Assembly: GCA_002840975.1 (NCBI GenBank)
Contig: PHDN01000024.1
Location: forward strand, 31,261 to 95,260
Length of the DNA: 64,000 nucleotides
Direction of reading: 5' to 3'
Source: Bacteroidetes bacterium HGW-Bacteroidetes-16
Lineage (GTDB): Bacteria > Bacteroidota > Bacteroidia > Bacteroidales > F082
Shown: one piece after another, positions 16,319-26,157 of the stretch
How positions within the stretch are numbered: the stretch's first letter is position 1
How the letters are laid out: each line of letters starts with the position of its first letter
The notes under the pieces: generated by a model
What the model was told of the DNA's origin: nothing
Seen by the model: only the letters and a program-made list of their open reading frames with translations
Databases searched by the model: none
Program-made: the position numbers and the translations under genes

Positions 16319-19300
16319 ATGAAGTCGATCGCGTTTATAGATACAGAGATTGAACCGAAAAGCCAATTGATTCTTGACATTGGAAGTATCAGGGGCGACG
16401 GCCATTCTTTTCATTCCGGTTCAGTCACCGGCTTTATTGATTTTCTTACTGGCACACAGTTCATCTGCGGACATAACATCTTTAATCATGATCTAAAATA
16501 CATTCAAAAAGCCGTTCATGATGCAGGCCTAATACCTTCAAACGTCATCGATACTTTATTTCTTTCGTCCTTACTATTTCCGGCAAAGCCATATCATGCC
16601 TTGTTGAAAGACGATAAACTGCAATCAGACGACAACAACAACCCGCTGAACGATTCAATAAAAGCCAAAGACCTTTTCTATGATGAAGTGGCAGCCTTCC
16701 ATCAAACAGACGAAACACTTAAACAAATTTTGTATTTGTTGTTGAATGACCAAAAGGAATTCCGTTCCTTTTTCCTTTTCATCGGGTATACAAACAGCAA
16801 CACGAACCTTGAAAAACTGATTCGTGAAAAATTTCAGAATGAAATTTGCGAAAACGCCAACCTCACAAAAATAATTTCAGAACATCCGATTGAATTGGCT
16901 TACTGCCTGGCTTTAATCAATTGCCGCAATCGCTATTCAATCACACCGCCTTGGGTGCTAAAGACTTATCCTGAAACCGAAAGTGTGATGATTGCCTTAC
17001 GAAACAAACCGTGTATACTGGGTTGTGGGTATTGCAATCAGGCATTGGACATTCACAAAGGCCTGAAAACCTATTTCGGTTTTGATTTTTACAGAATATA
17101 CGCAGGTGAGCCATTGCAAGAGAACGCGGTAAAAGCCGCCATCGACAATAAATCGCTTTTAGCTGTTTTTCCTACCGGTGGAGGCAAATCCATTACATTT
17201 CAGGTTCCGGCTTTCATGAGTGGCGTTGCAACAAAGGGTTTGACGGTTGTAATCTCTCCCCTGCAATCGCTGATGAAAGACCAGGTTGATAATCTTGAAA
17301 AGATTGGAATCACGGAGGCTGTTACCATCAACGGTTTGCTCGACCCCATTGAAAGAGGTAAATCCTTTGAAAGAGTTGAAGATGGTTCTGCTTCCATCCT
17401 TTACATCTCGCCCGAATCGTTGCGTTCAAAAACCATTGAACGACTTTTGCTGGGAAGAAAGATTGTTCGGTTTGTAATTGATGAAGCGCACTGCTTTTCG
17501 TCGTGGGGTCAGGATTTCAGGGTCGATTATTTATATATCGGTGATTTTATCAAACAAATTCAGGAGAAGAAAAACCTGGAAGAAACCATTCCCATTTCCT
17601 GCTTTACCGCGACAGCCAAGAAAAAAGTGATTGAAGATATTTGTACCTACTTCAAAGAAAAACTTGCTCTTGATTTGGAAATTTTCAGCTCAAGTGCCAC
17701 CAGAACAAACCTGCAATACAAAGTTTTTGAGAAAAGCGATGAAGAACAAAAGTACAATTCAGTCAGGGATTTGATTGAAGAAAAAAATTGCCCTACCATC
17801 ATTTATGTGTCAAGAACGAGAAAAGCGTATTCACTTGCTGCGAGGTTAACCGAAGATGGCTTCAATGCAAAGCCCTATCATGGCAAAATGGAGGTGAAAG
17901 AAAAAACCGCCAATCAGGATGCTTTTATTCAGGGAGAGGTTCAAATTATGGTTGCAACTTCTGCTTTCGGGATGGGAGTTGATAAAAAAGATATAGGAAT
18001 GGTGATTCACTATGAGATTTCCGATTCGTTGGAGAATTACATTCAGGAAGCGGGCCGGGCAGGCCGGGATGAAAACCTCACCGCCGATTGTTTTGTGTTG
18101 TTCAACGAAGAAGACCTCGGCAAACATTTCATCCTGCTGAACCAAACCAAACTTTCAATCAAGGAAATTCAACAGGTTTGGAAAGCAATAAAAGACATCA
18201 CAAGATTTCGCTCATCGGTTTCAAATTCAGCTTTGGAAATTGCCCGAAAAGCAGGCTGGGACGACAATGTAGTTGAGATTGAAACCAGGGTTACCACCGC
18301 GATTGCAGCCCTTGAAGATGCCGGTTATTTAAAACGGGGGCAGAACATGCCAAGGGTTTTTGCAAACAGCATTCTTTCGAAGAATGCGCAGGAAGCCATT
18401 GAAAAAATAAATGCTTCCTATCGTTTTGAGGAGAAGCAAAAAGTTCAGGGAATCAGAATCATCAAGAAGCTTTTTTCGAGCAAGAGCCGGAAGCCATCAA
18501 ACGATGAAGTGGCAGAATCAAGAATAGACTACATCAGCGACCATTTGGGGATTGTAAAAGAAGAAGTCATCAACATTGTGAACCTTCTTCGTGAAGAAAA
18601 AATTCTGGCTGATGCAAAAGATTTGACGGCATTCATCAGAAAAGGCGAGCATATAAACCGTTCATTAAAAATTGTTGAAACATACAGTCAGATTGAGAAT
18701 TTTCTGTTGCATTTGTTTGAAGAGAAAGAAAAGACTTTTCACATCAAAGAACTGAATGAAGGGGCTGAGGAGAACGGTTGCAAAGAGGTTACACCGAACA
18801 AGATAAAGACCATCATCAATTTTTGGGCCATCAAGAATTGGATTAAACGGCACAATGAAGAATATTCAAAAAATCACGTGGTGATTCTTTGTGTTCAACC
18901 CAAAGATTCGTTGAAAGAAAAGTTGGAAAAACGACATGAATTGGCCAGGTTTATTGTGGAATTGCTTTATGAGAAAAGCAACCTGAACAAGGCGGAAGGT
19001 GAAAAGGAAAAAGAAGAAGTGTTGGTTGAGTTTTCGGTTCACGAACTGAAAGACGCCTATGAGAAAAGCCTGAAACTTTTTCAAATGAACGTTTCAATTG
19101 AAGACATTGAAGACACCCTTTTTTATCTTTCAAGAATCGATGCCATAAAAATTGAAGGTGGATTTTTGGTGGTGTACAATCGCTTAACCATCGACAGAGT
19201 TGAGCCAGACAACAAACGGAGATACAAAAATGACGATTACCATAAGCTAAATCAGTTTTACGAAAACAAGGTGCAACAAATTCACATCGTGGGAGAGTAT

Positions 19301-21127
19301 GCCAAAAAAATGATTGGCGACTACAAAGGAGCATTGCAGTTTGTTGACGATTATTTCCAGTTGAACTACACCTCGTTTTTGAATAAATATTTCAAGGGTA
19401 GCCGACAAAATGAAATCAAAAGAAATTTAACTCCTGCAAAGTTCCGGCAGTTGTTTGGTTCCTTATCACCTGCGCAATTAGAAATCATCAAAGACAATGA
19501 AACCAGGAACATGGCCGTTTTGGCCGGGCCAGGCAGTGGAAAAACAAGGGTGTTGGTTCATAAATTGGCCTCGCTGCTTTTAATGGAAGATGTAAAGCAT
19601 GAGCAATTGCTGATGCTGACCTTTTCAAGGGCCGCGGCAACCGAATTTAAAAAAAGATTGCTATCGCTCATCGGCAACGCCGCCCACTACATCGAAATAA
19701 AAACGTTTCATTCTTACTGTTTTGATTTGTTGGGCAAGGTTGGAAGCCTGGATAAATCGGATACCATTTTGAAAACCACCATTGAAAAAATAAAGAACGG
19801 CGAAGTGGAGGCAAACCGAATTACGAAAACAGTTTTGGTAATTGATGAAGCACAAGACATGAATGCCGACGAATTTGCCCTGATAACTACTTTGATGGAA
19901 CAGAACGAAGAAATGAGGGTGATTGCGGTGGGAGATGATGACCAGAATATTTACGAATTCAGAGGATCAAGCTCAGGATACTTGAAGCAGTTTATTGCAG
20001 AAAGCAAGGCCGCCAGGCATGAACTCATCGAAAATTACAGAAGCAAAAACAACCTGGTTGAATTTACAAACGGGTTTGTAAAAAAGATTCGCCACCGTTT
20101 GAAGGAAACTCCCATTGCAGCAAAACAAACCGACAACGGACATATAAAATTAGTGCATTACCAAAACGGAAATCTCATTTCAGCGTTGGTACAAGACATC
20201 CTTTCGACAGGACTTGCCGGAACTACCTGTATATTGACAAAAACAAATGATGAAGCATTACAAATTACGGGTTTACTTTTAAAAAACGGAATGCAGGCAA
20301 AGTTGATTCAAAGCAACGATGGTTTTGGTTTACAGAACCTGGCAGAAGTTCGTTTTCTGTTGAATGAGATTAACCTGGGTGATGAAGTGAAAATGGTTAG
20401 CGATGAAGTGTGGGCAAATGCAAAAAGTGAAATGAGAAAAAAATTCCAACTTAGTTCAAAGTTGGATGTATGCAACAACCTCATTAAACAGTTTGAGGAA
20501 AGCAACTCTCAAAAAAAATACAAATCCGATTTTGAGGTTTTCGTCAGAGAATCAAAACTTGAAGATTTCTACAGTGGAAACGGAGAAACCATTTTTGTTT
20601 CCACCATTCACAAAGCCAAAGGAAAAGAGTTTGAAAATGTTTTCATCCTGCTCGAAGACTTCAACGCTGCAACAGATGAAGCCTGGCGCCAGCTGTATGT
20701 TGCCATGACAAGAGCAAAACGTAACCTGACAATTCACTTAAACGGAAATTTTCTTGACAACATCACAGCCGAAAATTTGGAACGAGTCGAAGATAGAGAA
20801 GAACGTTTATTGCCAAAAGAAATGGCCATGCACTTGTCGTTCAGGGATGTTTGGTTAGATTATTTTATCTCAAGGCAACACCTTGTTTCGCAACTGACCA
20901 GCGGAGACACTCTGACAATAAAAGGTGAAGAATGCACGAACGCCAAAGGACAATCTGTTTTGAAATTTTCAAGACAGTTTCTCCATACAATTGAAACGCA
21001 AAAACTAAAAGGTTTTTACTTGAAACAAGCAAAAGTGAATTTCATTGTTTACTGGAAAAAAGAAGATGCGGCACAGGAATCGAAGATTATTTTACCTGAA
21101 TTGATTTTTGAAAGACAAGACAATTGA
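16319..21127 (+). CDS. DEDD exonuclease - RecQ helicase - UvrD helicase fusion protein
   Basis: 1602 residues in three parts. (1) DEDD 3'-5' exonuclease: FIDTE (Asp8, Glu10), GHNIFNHD (Asp58), and PYHALLKDD to NDSIKAKDL (about 91-119, Asp112). (2) RecQ-type SF2 helicase: Walker A PTGGGKS (285-291), DEAHCFSSWGQDF (388-400), SCFTATA, GMGVDKKDIGMVIHY, QEAGRAGRD (576-584); the RecQ zinc cysteines are not evident. (3) UvrD/PcrA SF1 helicase: AGPGSGKT (1069-1076), DEAQD (1176-1180), GDDDQNIYEFRG, ENYRS, TIHKAKGKEFENVFI, YVAMTRAK (1460-1467). A winged-helix-like part follows RecQ, and the last 100 residues may be a small beta domain. All key motifs look intact. Such fusions are annotated only as RecQ-family helicases; role in repair or defence is unproven. 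Confidence 0.93.
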   Translation: MKSIAFIDTEIEPKSQLILDIGSIRGDGHSFHSGSVTGFIDFLTGTQFICGHNIFNHDLKYIQKAVHDAGLIPSNVIDTLFLSSLLFPAKPYHALLKDDKLQSDDNNNPLNDSIKAKDLFYDEVAAFHQTDETLKQILYLLLNDQKEFRSFFLFIGYTNSNTNLEKLIREKFQNEICENANLTKIISEHPIELAYCLALINCRNRYSITPPWVLKTYPETESVMIALRNKPCILGCGYCNQALDIHKGLKTYFGFDFYRIYAGEPLQENAVKAAIDNKSLLAVFPTGGGKSITFQVPAFMSGVATKGLTVVISPLQSLMKDQVDNLEKIGITEAVTINGLLDPIERGKSFERVEDGSASILYISPESLRSKTIERLLLGRKIVRFVIDEAHCFSSWGQDFRVDYLYIGDFIKQIQEKKNLEETIPISCFTATAKKKVIEDICTYFKEKLALDLEIFSSSATRTNLQYKVFEKSDEEQKYNSVRDLIEEKNCPTIIYVSRTRKAYSLAARLTEDGFNAKPYHGKMEVKEKTANQDAFIQGEVQIMVATSAFGMGVDKKDIGMVIHYEISDSLENYIQEAGRAGRDENLTADCFVLFNEEDLGKHFILLNQTKLSIKEIQQVWKAIKDITRFRSSVSNSALEIARKAGWDDNVVEIETRVTTAIAALEDAGYLKRGQNMPRVFANSILSKNAQEAIEKINASYRFEEKQKVQGIRIIKKLFSSKSRKPSNDEVAESRIDYISDHLGIVKEEVINIVNLLREEKILADAKDLTAFIRKGEHINRSLKIVETYSQIENFLLHLFEEKEKTFHIKELNEGAEENGCKEVTPNKIKTIINFWAIKNWIKRHNEEYSKNHVVILCVQPKDSLKEKLEKRHELARFIVELLYEKSNLNKAEGEKEKEEVLVEFSVHELKDAYEKSLKLFQMNVSIEDIEDTLFYLSRIDAIKIEGGFLVVYNRLTIDRVEPDNKRRYKNDDYHKLNQFYENKVQQIHIVGEYAKKMIGDYKGALQFVDDYFQLNYTSFLNKYFKGSRQNEIKRNLTPAKFRQLFGSLSPAQLEIIKDNETRNMAVLAGPGSGKTRVLVHKLASLLLMEDVKHEQLLMLTFSRAAATEFKKRLLSLIGNAAHYIEIKTFHSYCFDLLGKVGSLDKSDTILKTTIEKIKNGEVEANRITKTVLVIDEAQDMNADEFALITTLMEQNEEMRVIAVGDDDQNIYEFRGSSSGYLKQFIAESKAARHELIENYRSKNNLVEFTNGFVKKIRHRLKETPIAAKQTDNGHIKLVHYQNGNLISALVQDILSTGLAGTTCILTKTNDEALQITGLLLKNGMQAKLIQSNDGFGLQNLAEVRFLLNEINLGDEVKMVSDEVWANAKSEMRKKFQLSSKLDVCNNLIKQFEESNSQKKYKSDFEVFVRESKLEDFYSGNGETIFVSTIHKAKGKEFENVFILLEDFNAATDEAWRQLYVAMTRAKRNLTIHLNGNFLDNITAENLERVEDREERLLPKEMAMHLSFRDVWLDYFISRQHLVSQLTSGDTLTIKGEECTNAKGQSVLKFSRQFLHTIETQKLKGFYLKQAKVNFIVYWKKEDAAQESKIILPELIFERQDN

Positions 21128-21192
21128 AATTTCAGGTTTAAGATAAAACTTATCCAAATTTAAAGAAAATTTATAAAACAGAATCAAAGTAA

Positions 21193-21220
21193 GGCACGCA
21201 AAACAATCGCGCGCCAGAGG
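21193..21220. repeat. Palindromic repeat, copy 1 (GGCACGC...GCGCGCC)
   Basis: 28-base sequence starting GGCACGCA and ending GCGCGCCAGAGG. Its ends can pair with one A-C mismatch. 26 of 28 bases are the same as at 31220-31247, in the same orientation. It follows the helicase gene. Confidence 0.8.
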
Positions 21221-21426
21221 GGTGTATAGCGATTTTTGAATTTCATATCAGAAATTGCTTTTATTGAAGCAAATAATATTTTATTTAAACTCATTCTAAA
21301 TTAAAAATTGTACTAATATTGTATTTGGTAAAAATAAATGCCATACCAACTAATTAAACTGCTCTCTTGATGCATTGTTGAACAAGGTAAATTAGTGCAA
21401 GAGTAACTAAATATCAATTTCATAAA

Positions 21427-22068
21427 ATGGAAACCTGGGACATTGCTAACAAACATGCTGAAAGTATTGCTAAACTCTTTCCGGATCAGATTAAAGTATT
21501 TGATCTGAAAAAAATAAAAAAGTGTGATGCAGTTGATGCACCTACTTTTCTTCATAAACATATTAGAGAACCTCTTACGAAAGAAATATGGGAGACACTG
21601 ATTTGGGAAGTTGTTGATTTCCTGATGACCAATAAGATGCATAATGTGTATTGTTTTTTTTACCGTCAAAAAAATGATGAATTTTCTGAGGTTATCTGGA
21701 CCCTTTCTTGCGCCAAATTAAATATTGATGATAAAGGTATTCCTGATGAGATGGTTGTTTTCTCCTATGATTTGAAACTACTTGGCGAAAAATCAAAAAG
21801 ACTTTACAGGGTATTAGAGAATGATGAATTTATCAAAGAAAATTTTAACAAAGTTTCATCACTTACCAGAAGAGAAAAAGAAATTATCCAATTATTAGCT
21901 TCCGGAATGAGCAGCCCGGAAATTGCAAATTCTGTTTTTCTCTCAGTTCATACCGTGAATACACACCGGAAAAATATTATTAATAAGCTTCACATTAAGA
22001 ATTTTTCTGGCTTATTAAAATATGTTGATCTTTTTGACTTAAACACAACCAATATAATAAGCCTATGA
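21427..22068 (+). CDS. LuxR-type HTH regulator with unknown N-terminal sensor domain
   Basis: 213 residues. The C-terminal HTH (about 142-205) reads LTRREKEIIQLLASGMSSPEIANSVFLS...VNTHRKNIINKL, the GerE/LuxR DNA-binding pattern. The N-terminal 135 residues resemble a compact alpha/beta sensor (PAS-like) but no motif is decisive; no receiver-domain Asp is recognisable. The stop overlaps the start of the next gene by 4 bases (ATGA), and that gene encodes a second LuxR-type protein, so the two are co-translated. Confidence 0.85.
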   Translation: METWDIANKHAESIAKLFPDQIKVFDLKKIKKCDAVDAPTFLHKHIREPLTKEIWETLIWEVVDFLMTNKMHNVYCFFYRQKNDEFSEVIWTLSCAKLNIDDKGIPDEMVVFSYDLKLLGEKSKRLYRVLENDEFIKENFNKVSSLTRREKEIIQLLASGMSSPEIANSVFLSVHTVNTHRKNIINKLHIKNFSGLLKYVDLFDLNTTNIISL

Positions 22069-22790
22069 TGACAAATTTAACCAATCAGGAGAGTAGCAGC
22101 ATCAATAGTCAGCAGGTATATTCCCTGGAAAGAAAAATACAAAAGGGTGAATTCTCAATCGAATCCATTGGCGACCATTTGCCAGGAAATGTGTTAGTTA
22201 CTGATCTCAGCAAACTTGCCACCATTTATATGAACAAGAGTGGATGCAATATCCTAAAGCATAGTGCTGAGGAACTTGCTGCACAAGGCCCGGAATATTT
22301 CCAGAGTTACTTTGTCCCGGAAGAAATCGGTGTGATTATTGCAACATATTTAAAAATGCAACAAAATCAGGACTCTACCTGCGTTTACAATTTTGCACAC
22401 AGGGTTAAGACACAGGATAAATCATCTTATAAATGGTATTTTGCTGCTGCCAAATTACTGTTTACCCCTGGCGATATAGTTTCGGATAAAATACTGCTAA
22501 TTGTGAATGAAGTAACCTCGATGGGTTATATAGCTGCAAAAATAAACAGTGTCCTTGAGGAAGACGACTGGATGAAAAAGAACTTTTCCAAATTTTGCAG
22601 GCTCACCAAGCGTGAGAAAGAAATTATTACACTTATTTTAACTGAGAAAACCAGTTCTGAGATTTCCCGTATTTTCAATATATCCCCTTTCACAGTCAAC
22701 GCACACCGCAGGAATATCCTCGGGAAATTAGAGATAAATAGCATTTCGGCGCTTTACAAATTTGCATTGGTTTTTGGGATGATAGCTTAA
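22065..22790 (+). CDS. LuxR-type HTH regulator with PAS-like N-terminal domain
   Basis: 241 residues. The N-terminal part (about 20-165) fits a PAS domain (HLPGNVLVTDLSKLATIYMNKSGCNIL, then KMQQNQDSTCVYNFAHRVK). The C-terminal HTH (about 175-235) reads LTKREKEIITLILTEKTSSEISRIFNIS...VNAHRRNILGKL. Paralogous to the preceding gene in the HTH, but the sensor parts have diverged. ATGA overlap implies coupled translation; a heterodimer is possible but inferred. Confidence 0.87.
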   Translation: MMTNLTNQESSSINSQQVYSLERKIQKGEFSIESIGDHLPGNVLVTDLSKLATIYMNKSGCNILKHSAEELAAQGPEYFQSYFVPEEIGVIIATYLKMQQNQDSTCVYNFAHRVKTQDKSSYKWYFAAAKLLFTPGDIVSDKILLIVNEVTSMGYIAAKINSVLEEDDWMKKNFSKFCRLTKREKEIITLILTEKTSSEISRIFNISPFTVNAHRRNILGKLEINSISALYKFALVFGMIA

Positions 22791-22932
22791 GATTACCAGC
22801 CAAATATTTTACCTTTCCTTTCTACAGAACTTGTCACAGGCTCCATCTGTGAATAAAAACATTTTCAATAAAGGCTTATATCCTTTTCAGATTCTTCAAA
22901 ATCAAGGAGTTAAAAATACCTAAATGTAACTA

Positions 22933-22964
22933 TTGAATTGGGGTGGTCACTCAATCTATATTTG
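22933..22964 (+). promoter_or_regulatory. Promoter for the 23031 lipoprotein gene
   Basis: TATATTTG (22957-22964) matches TAnnTTTG. An ATTG lies 20 bases upstream and could act as -33. The transcript would have a leader of about 60 bases. Confidence 0.45.
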
Positions 22965-23030
22965 TATCGTTAAGATTGTGCTTTTAAGTAACTAAAATTT
23001 GGCTAATAAATTTAATAAACCGATTTCTTA

Positions 23031-24866
23031 ATGTCCAAACTTATGACACCCACCTTAAGACCTTATCGAAGTAAAATTCTACTTTTCATAGTAATATTTG
23101 CCATTGCCCTTACATCCTGCAAAAAAGACAACAATGAAACTCCACCTGAGAATGAGGAGTTTATTATTGCATCTAATGCAAAATTTATAATCGACGATGA
23201 TTGGCAAGCCATGTTTAAAAGTATAGATAGCACTGACTATACCCTAATTTTTGATAAGGAGTTGTTGGATAAATATTCATTTCAGCAAGGTGACCTGATT
23301 GTATCTTCTGAAGGTAACGGATTATTGCGAAAAATTGAATCGGTAAATCAAGAAGGCAATAATCTGCAATTTGAAACTTCACAGGCAACCCTTGTCGATC
23401 TAATTCAGCAAGGAAATATTGATTATAAGGGTCCTCTCGATTTTTCCAAAATAAAAAGCATTAAGTACTATTATCCGGGCATTCATTTAGATACCCTCAA
23501 CACAAAAACAACTAATGGCACTATGCTCAATTGGAATATCAATACTGAAATTGCGCCACAAATCAAGTTGAAAGGTAATTTTCAATATTCTTCAAATGTA
23601 ATTCTTCAAGTGCAAACAAGTATTTTACAAGGATTAAAAAAAGTGAAATTTGGATTAGAAGGAGCAGAAGATTTTAACCTTGCTTTGATTGCAGGAACTG
23701 AATTTACGCTTGATAAAGAAATTACTATTGCAACCGTTTCTATGTTACCAATCTTGATTCCTTTGCCAGTACCACCTTTTGCATTGGTGCTTACCCCAAT
23801 CATAAATGTAAAACTTGGATTGAATGGAACTGCAAATGGAAACATATCAACGACACTTACACAAAACATAACTATAGATGCTGGTTTACAGTACATTAAA
23901 TACGAGGGTTGGTCAAATTATGAGAATAATGATATAACATTCGACTATACTCCTCCTCAACTGAATGTAAATGCCGGGGCTATGGCATATTTAAAACCCG
24001 AAATAAATTTGTTGTTTTATAATGTTGTCGGGCCATATTTTAATGCACAAGGCTACGGAAAGATTGAAGCAGACCTGACCCAAAATCCCTGGTGGAAAAT
24101 GTATTATGGATTCAAAATGGCGGCAGGAATGAAAGTTACTATACTTAGTAAAATATTATTTGATTATTCCGTTGATGATTTACTGACTTGGGAACAACTG
24201 GTTGGACAAGCAGCCAGTGTAACGATTACGACTTCACCTATGATTAATATTACTGCAACCTCAGCTTCTGGAGGAGGTGATATAGTCTCCGACGGTACAC
24301 CAATTTTAGCCAGAGGCATTTGCTGGAGTGCTATTTCGAACCCATTAATCACAGATTCACATACATCTGATGGTACTGGTGCAGGGAATTTTACAAGTAG
24401 TTTGACTGAATTAATAGTAAATACCCCATATTTTGTAAGGGCGTATGCAACAACTGCTAATGATATTGTTTATGGTGCAGAAGTGAGTTTTATTACCACA
24501 ACAATTCCTGATTCTACTGAAATTTACAGGGCAGCAGCTATAGGAAGCTGGACCGTATCGAATTTAGCCTACCCTAGTGATGCACCTTACGACCTTGAAC
24601 TCTATTCCGATGGTACTGGAAATTATATTGGACAGGGAGGCCAGCCTTTTCCAAATGGTGGTTATTCTATTACCTGGACAGTAACTAAGTTCAATTACAA
24701 ATATTACATATATGATTATGGGTTTTGGCATCCTGGTTATAACCAATTTCGTGTAATTGGCAATAATTTGCCCAATGAAAGCTTAACTTACCCTATTACA
24801 TTTTTCAAGACTTATGACGATGCAGGAAGCGGCCCTGGTGAAGCACTGACTTTCACCAAAATTTAA
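23031..24866 (+). CDS. Secreted lipoprotein with one Bacteroidota Ig/FN3-like repeat
   Basis: 611 residues; lipobox ALTSC with CKKDNNETPP behind it, so surface or periplasmic lipoprotein. Residues about 40-390 form a beta-rich domain without recognised relatives, including an unusual proline-rich hydrophobic stretch (PILIPLPVPPFALVLTP). Around 400-490 comes the ARGICWS...DGTGAGNFTSSL...YFVRAYATT pattern, a repeat common in Bacteroidota surface proteins. The last 110 residues look like a lipocalin-like or beta-sandwich tail (IGSWTVSNLAYP). Function unknown. Confidence 0.8.
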   Translation: MSKLMTPTLRPYRSKILLFIVIFAIALTSCKKDNNETPPENEEFIIASNAKFIIDDDWQAMFKSIDSTDYTLIFDKELLDKYSFQQGDLIVSSEGNGLLRKIESVNQEGNNLQFETSQATLVDLIQQGNIDYKGPLDFSKIKSIKYYYPGIHLDTLNTKTTNGTMLNWNINTEIAPQIKLKGNFQYSSNVILQVQTSILQGLKKVKFGLEGAEDFNLALIAGTEFTLDKEITIATVSMLPILIPLPVPPFALVLTPIINVKLGLNGTANGNISTTLTQNITIDAGLQYIKYEGWSNYENNDITFDYTPPQLNVNAGAMAYLKPEINLLFYNVVGPYFNAQGYGKIEADLTQNPWWKMYYGFKMAAGMKVTILSKILFDYSVDDLLTWEQLVGQAASVTITTSPMINITATSASGGGDIVSDGTPILARGICWSAISNPLITDSHTSDGTGAGNFTSSLTELIVNTPYFVRAYATTANDIVYGAEVSFITTTIPDSTEIYRAAAIGSWTVSNLAYPSDAPYDLELYSDGTGNYIGQGGQPFPNGGYSITWTVTKFNYKYYIYDYGFWHPGYNQFRVIGNNLPNESLTYPITFFKTYDDAGSGPGEALTFTKI

Positions 24867-24902
24867 TTCAAATAATCATTTTACACATCAAAATTTACCA
24901 AT

Positions 24903-25454
24903 ATGAAAAACAAGATATACAAAACGTCGGCCATTTTAAGCCTGTTGTACTTCACCAATGGATTCGGGCAATTCACAAACCCATTTATGAAAGGCAACGA
25001 CCCGCAATATAACATCAAAGAAATGATTTCGCACTTTCCTGAAAATGACAACCTGGTGACGATGAACAATAATTCAAAGTCGACCAGTTCATTAATCTGG
25101 GATTGGAATACTGTTACTGTTTTTAATGAACAGAATAGTTTATCTGAAAAACACTCACAAACATTTGATGCAAATGGTCTTGTTTCGATCTGGCTGAAAG
25201 AAATAAGGGTAAATAATGCGTGGGTAAATTCAATCAGAAACACATATACATACAATACAAACGGGACTTTACTCACGAATATTGAGGAGAAATGGTTAAG
25301 CAATGCATGGATGAACTAGGAGAAACGTACATTTTCTTATTATGTAAATGGAAACCAGATGACTGAAATAGTGGAAGAATGGACAACTAATGCATGGGAG
25401 AACAATTCCAGGTGTACATTAATCAATGATCAATTTCAGGTGGTAAAAAGCTAA
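24903..25454 (+). pseudogene. Secreted repeat protein broken by an in-frame TAG
   Basis: Frame from ATG 24903 encodes a signal peptide (to about residue 22, GFGQ), then repeats of the pattern W-x-N-A-W-x-N-S-x-R-x-T-Y-T-Y-N-x-N-G, common in Bacteroidota secreted proteins. TAG at 25317-25319 interrupts a repeat (KWLSNAWMN*EKRTFSYYVNGN); the frame continues unchanged through another unit (EEWTTNAWENNSRCT) to TAA at 25452-25454. The pattern before and after the stop is continuous, so this is one gene with a nonsense change, or a stop read through. No T9SS tail is present. Confidence 0.8.
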
Positions 25455-25526
25455 TAAATTACAAAACTCTCATGCAGCGGAGAAAACTGAGTCTGCAAAA
25501 GTTTAATAAATCTAAAGACAAAAAAC

Positions 25527-26075
25527 ATGAAAAAGATTTTCTTCTCATTTTTATTATTTGCTTTGGCAGCAACTAATGCAATATCACAATTACATCCAGA
25601 GTATAGTCAATGGCTTTTTGTACAGTCTGACAAAGCACTTCAATATCGTATTGCTATTGTAAAACAAGAAGGTCCGGTTGCTACACTACAGATACAATTT
25701 AGAGTGAATAATGAAGATGAAGTATATTGTAAAAGTGAATTATGTAATGGAATGTTGCTTTCTCTGAATAATGTAAATGTTGGAGATAAGGAAAGCACTA
25801 AATACAGTTTCATCTTCGAAAAGTCTTTTGTAGGGTTGGATAATATATATACTTGGCCAGTACTGTTAACTACAGAGCTTAAAACCTGGCCTGATGGGTC
25901 TAAAAGGTATTTGAGTTTTACTAAAGGTATAGTTTATACCACTTCGGATGGCGATGATGAGCGTTCTGCAAATGTCCCCTACTGTTGTGTAGATATAAGG
26001 TTGGCGGCAAATCCAAATCAACATCGTTGTGAAAGTCATGGTTTTGATGCTGCCAATGCTATAATTATAAAATAA
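25527..26075 (+). CDS. Hypothetical secreted protein
   Basis: 182 residues with a signal peptide (1-21, ending NAISQ). The mature part is beta-rich with six cysteines (CKSELC, PYCCVD, HRC), suggesting periplasmic or surface disulphides. No family recognised. First intact gene of a series of secreted-protein genes on the plus strand. Confidence 0.7.
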   Translation: MKKIFFSFLLFALAATNAISQLHPEYSQWLFVQSDKALQYRIAIVKQEGPVATLQIQFRVNNEDEVYCKSELCNGMLLSLNNVNVGDKESTKYSFIFEKSFVGLDNIYTWPVLLTTELKTWPDGSKRYLSFTKGIVYTTSDGDDERSANVPYCCVDIRLAANPNQHRCESHGFDAANAIIIK

Positions 26076-26157
26076 ACACATTGAAAAATGACATAGTAGC
26101 TGTTTTGAAAAATGCATCAATTAACATAATTGTTAGTATCTTAAAACTCTAGAAATT

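Noticed and set aside
15798-25454. Stop codon recoding (TAA and TAG read as sense)
   Set aside because: Both stops end many normal genes here and two different stop codons are involved; nonsense changes are simpler.
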